DNA of 5,610 bases from Propionibacteriaceae bacterium (GTDB lineage Bacteria > Actinomycetota > Actinomycetes > Propionibacteriales > Propionibacteriaceae): the NCBI GenBank assembly GCA_009781325.1, contig WQYJ01000144.1, positions 1-5,610 on the forward strand. The letters are read 5' to 3'. The position numbers were made by a program, and so were the translations under genes. The notes under the pieces are model-generated. The model saw nothing but the letters and a program-made list of their open reading frames with translations, was not told the origin of the DNA and did no database searches. Numbering within the stretch: the stretch's first letter is position 1; each line of letters opens with the position of its first letter. This document shows, piece after piece, positions 5,513-5,610 of the stretch.

Positions 5513-5610
5513 ATGCTTCAGATTGAGCTTGATGTCTTTTCGGGTCGGCCGAATCCTCGATGGCGATTGACGCCGCGGGAGGAAGTGGAGTTCGTTGACC
5601 GGGTCATGGC
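5513..5610 (+). CDS. FSGRPNP-motif protein, N-terminus only (cut by window edge)
   Basis: The first 32 codons read MLQIELDVFSGRPNP followed by WRLTPREEVEFVDRVM and run off the window. The pattern of a short beta strand, FSGRPNP, W-x-L-x-x-x-E and an amphipathic helix is one I recall from small uncharacterised bacterial proteins; no function is known to me. GGAGG 6 nt upstream supports this start, and the frame is free of stops to the edge. The 190 nt between it and the transposase remnant (5320-5512) hold the probable IS end and no convincing gene. A minus-strand open stretch (5105-5509) crosses this start but has no family resemblance outside the part that shadows the transposase remnant. 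The gene faces away from the remnant, and its length and neighbours lie outside the window. Confidence 0.7.
   Translation, partial: MLQIELDVFSGRPNPRWRLTPREEVEFVDRVM

Overview
The window looks like chromosomal DNA of a moderately GC-rich Gram-positive bacterium, most likely an actinobacterium (Actinomycetota; Bifidobacteriaceae or an Actinomyces-like relative is a guess). The signs are GTG start codons, strong GGAGG-type ribosome sites, a lipoprotein with a Thr/Asp/Pro-rich linker, and proteins resembling actinobacterial lineages of the YbaK, CDF and HAD families. This is recognition by eye; no search was run.

Layout from left to right. 1-88: non-coding tail with a GC-rich stem-loop. 89-628 (-): YbaK/EbsC-type aminoacyl-tRNA deacylase domain protein. 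629-747: divergent promoter region. 748-1398 (+): short CDF-like cation transporter lacking the C-terminal cytoplasmic domain. It runs convergently into 1395-3871 (-), a tightly packed four-gene operon: a PLDc_N-type two-helix membrane protein, an ABC ATPase, an ABC-2 permease and a HAD hydrolase. Gaps are 1 nt or the genes overlap by 4 nt and 1 nt. The first three genes have the same order as yxlE-yxlF-yxlG in the Bacillus subtilis sigY operon. 3872-3983: short divergent regulatory region with an inverted repeat across a likely -10 box. 3984-4610 (+): secreted lipoprotein with six cysteines, family unassigned. 4636-5301 (-): decayed IS transposase (DDE integrase core) with two frameshifts and a large internal deletion, followed by what may be its old terminal repeats at about 5361-5400. 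5513-5610 (+): start of a gene with an FSGRPNP motif, cut by the window edge.

How the parts may work together: the four-gene operon probably makes one ABC-2 exporter with a small membrane partner, and the HAD enzyme is translated with it. The divergent lipoprotein shares the intergenic region and may be co-regulated, but its link to the exporter is only inferred. YbaK and the CDF-like transporter form a separate divergent pair. No CRISPR array, tRNA, rRNA or recognisable phage module is visible. The less explained parts are the lipoprotein with its operator-like repeat, the HAD gene tied to the exporter, and the edge gene.
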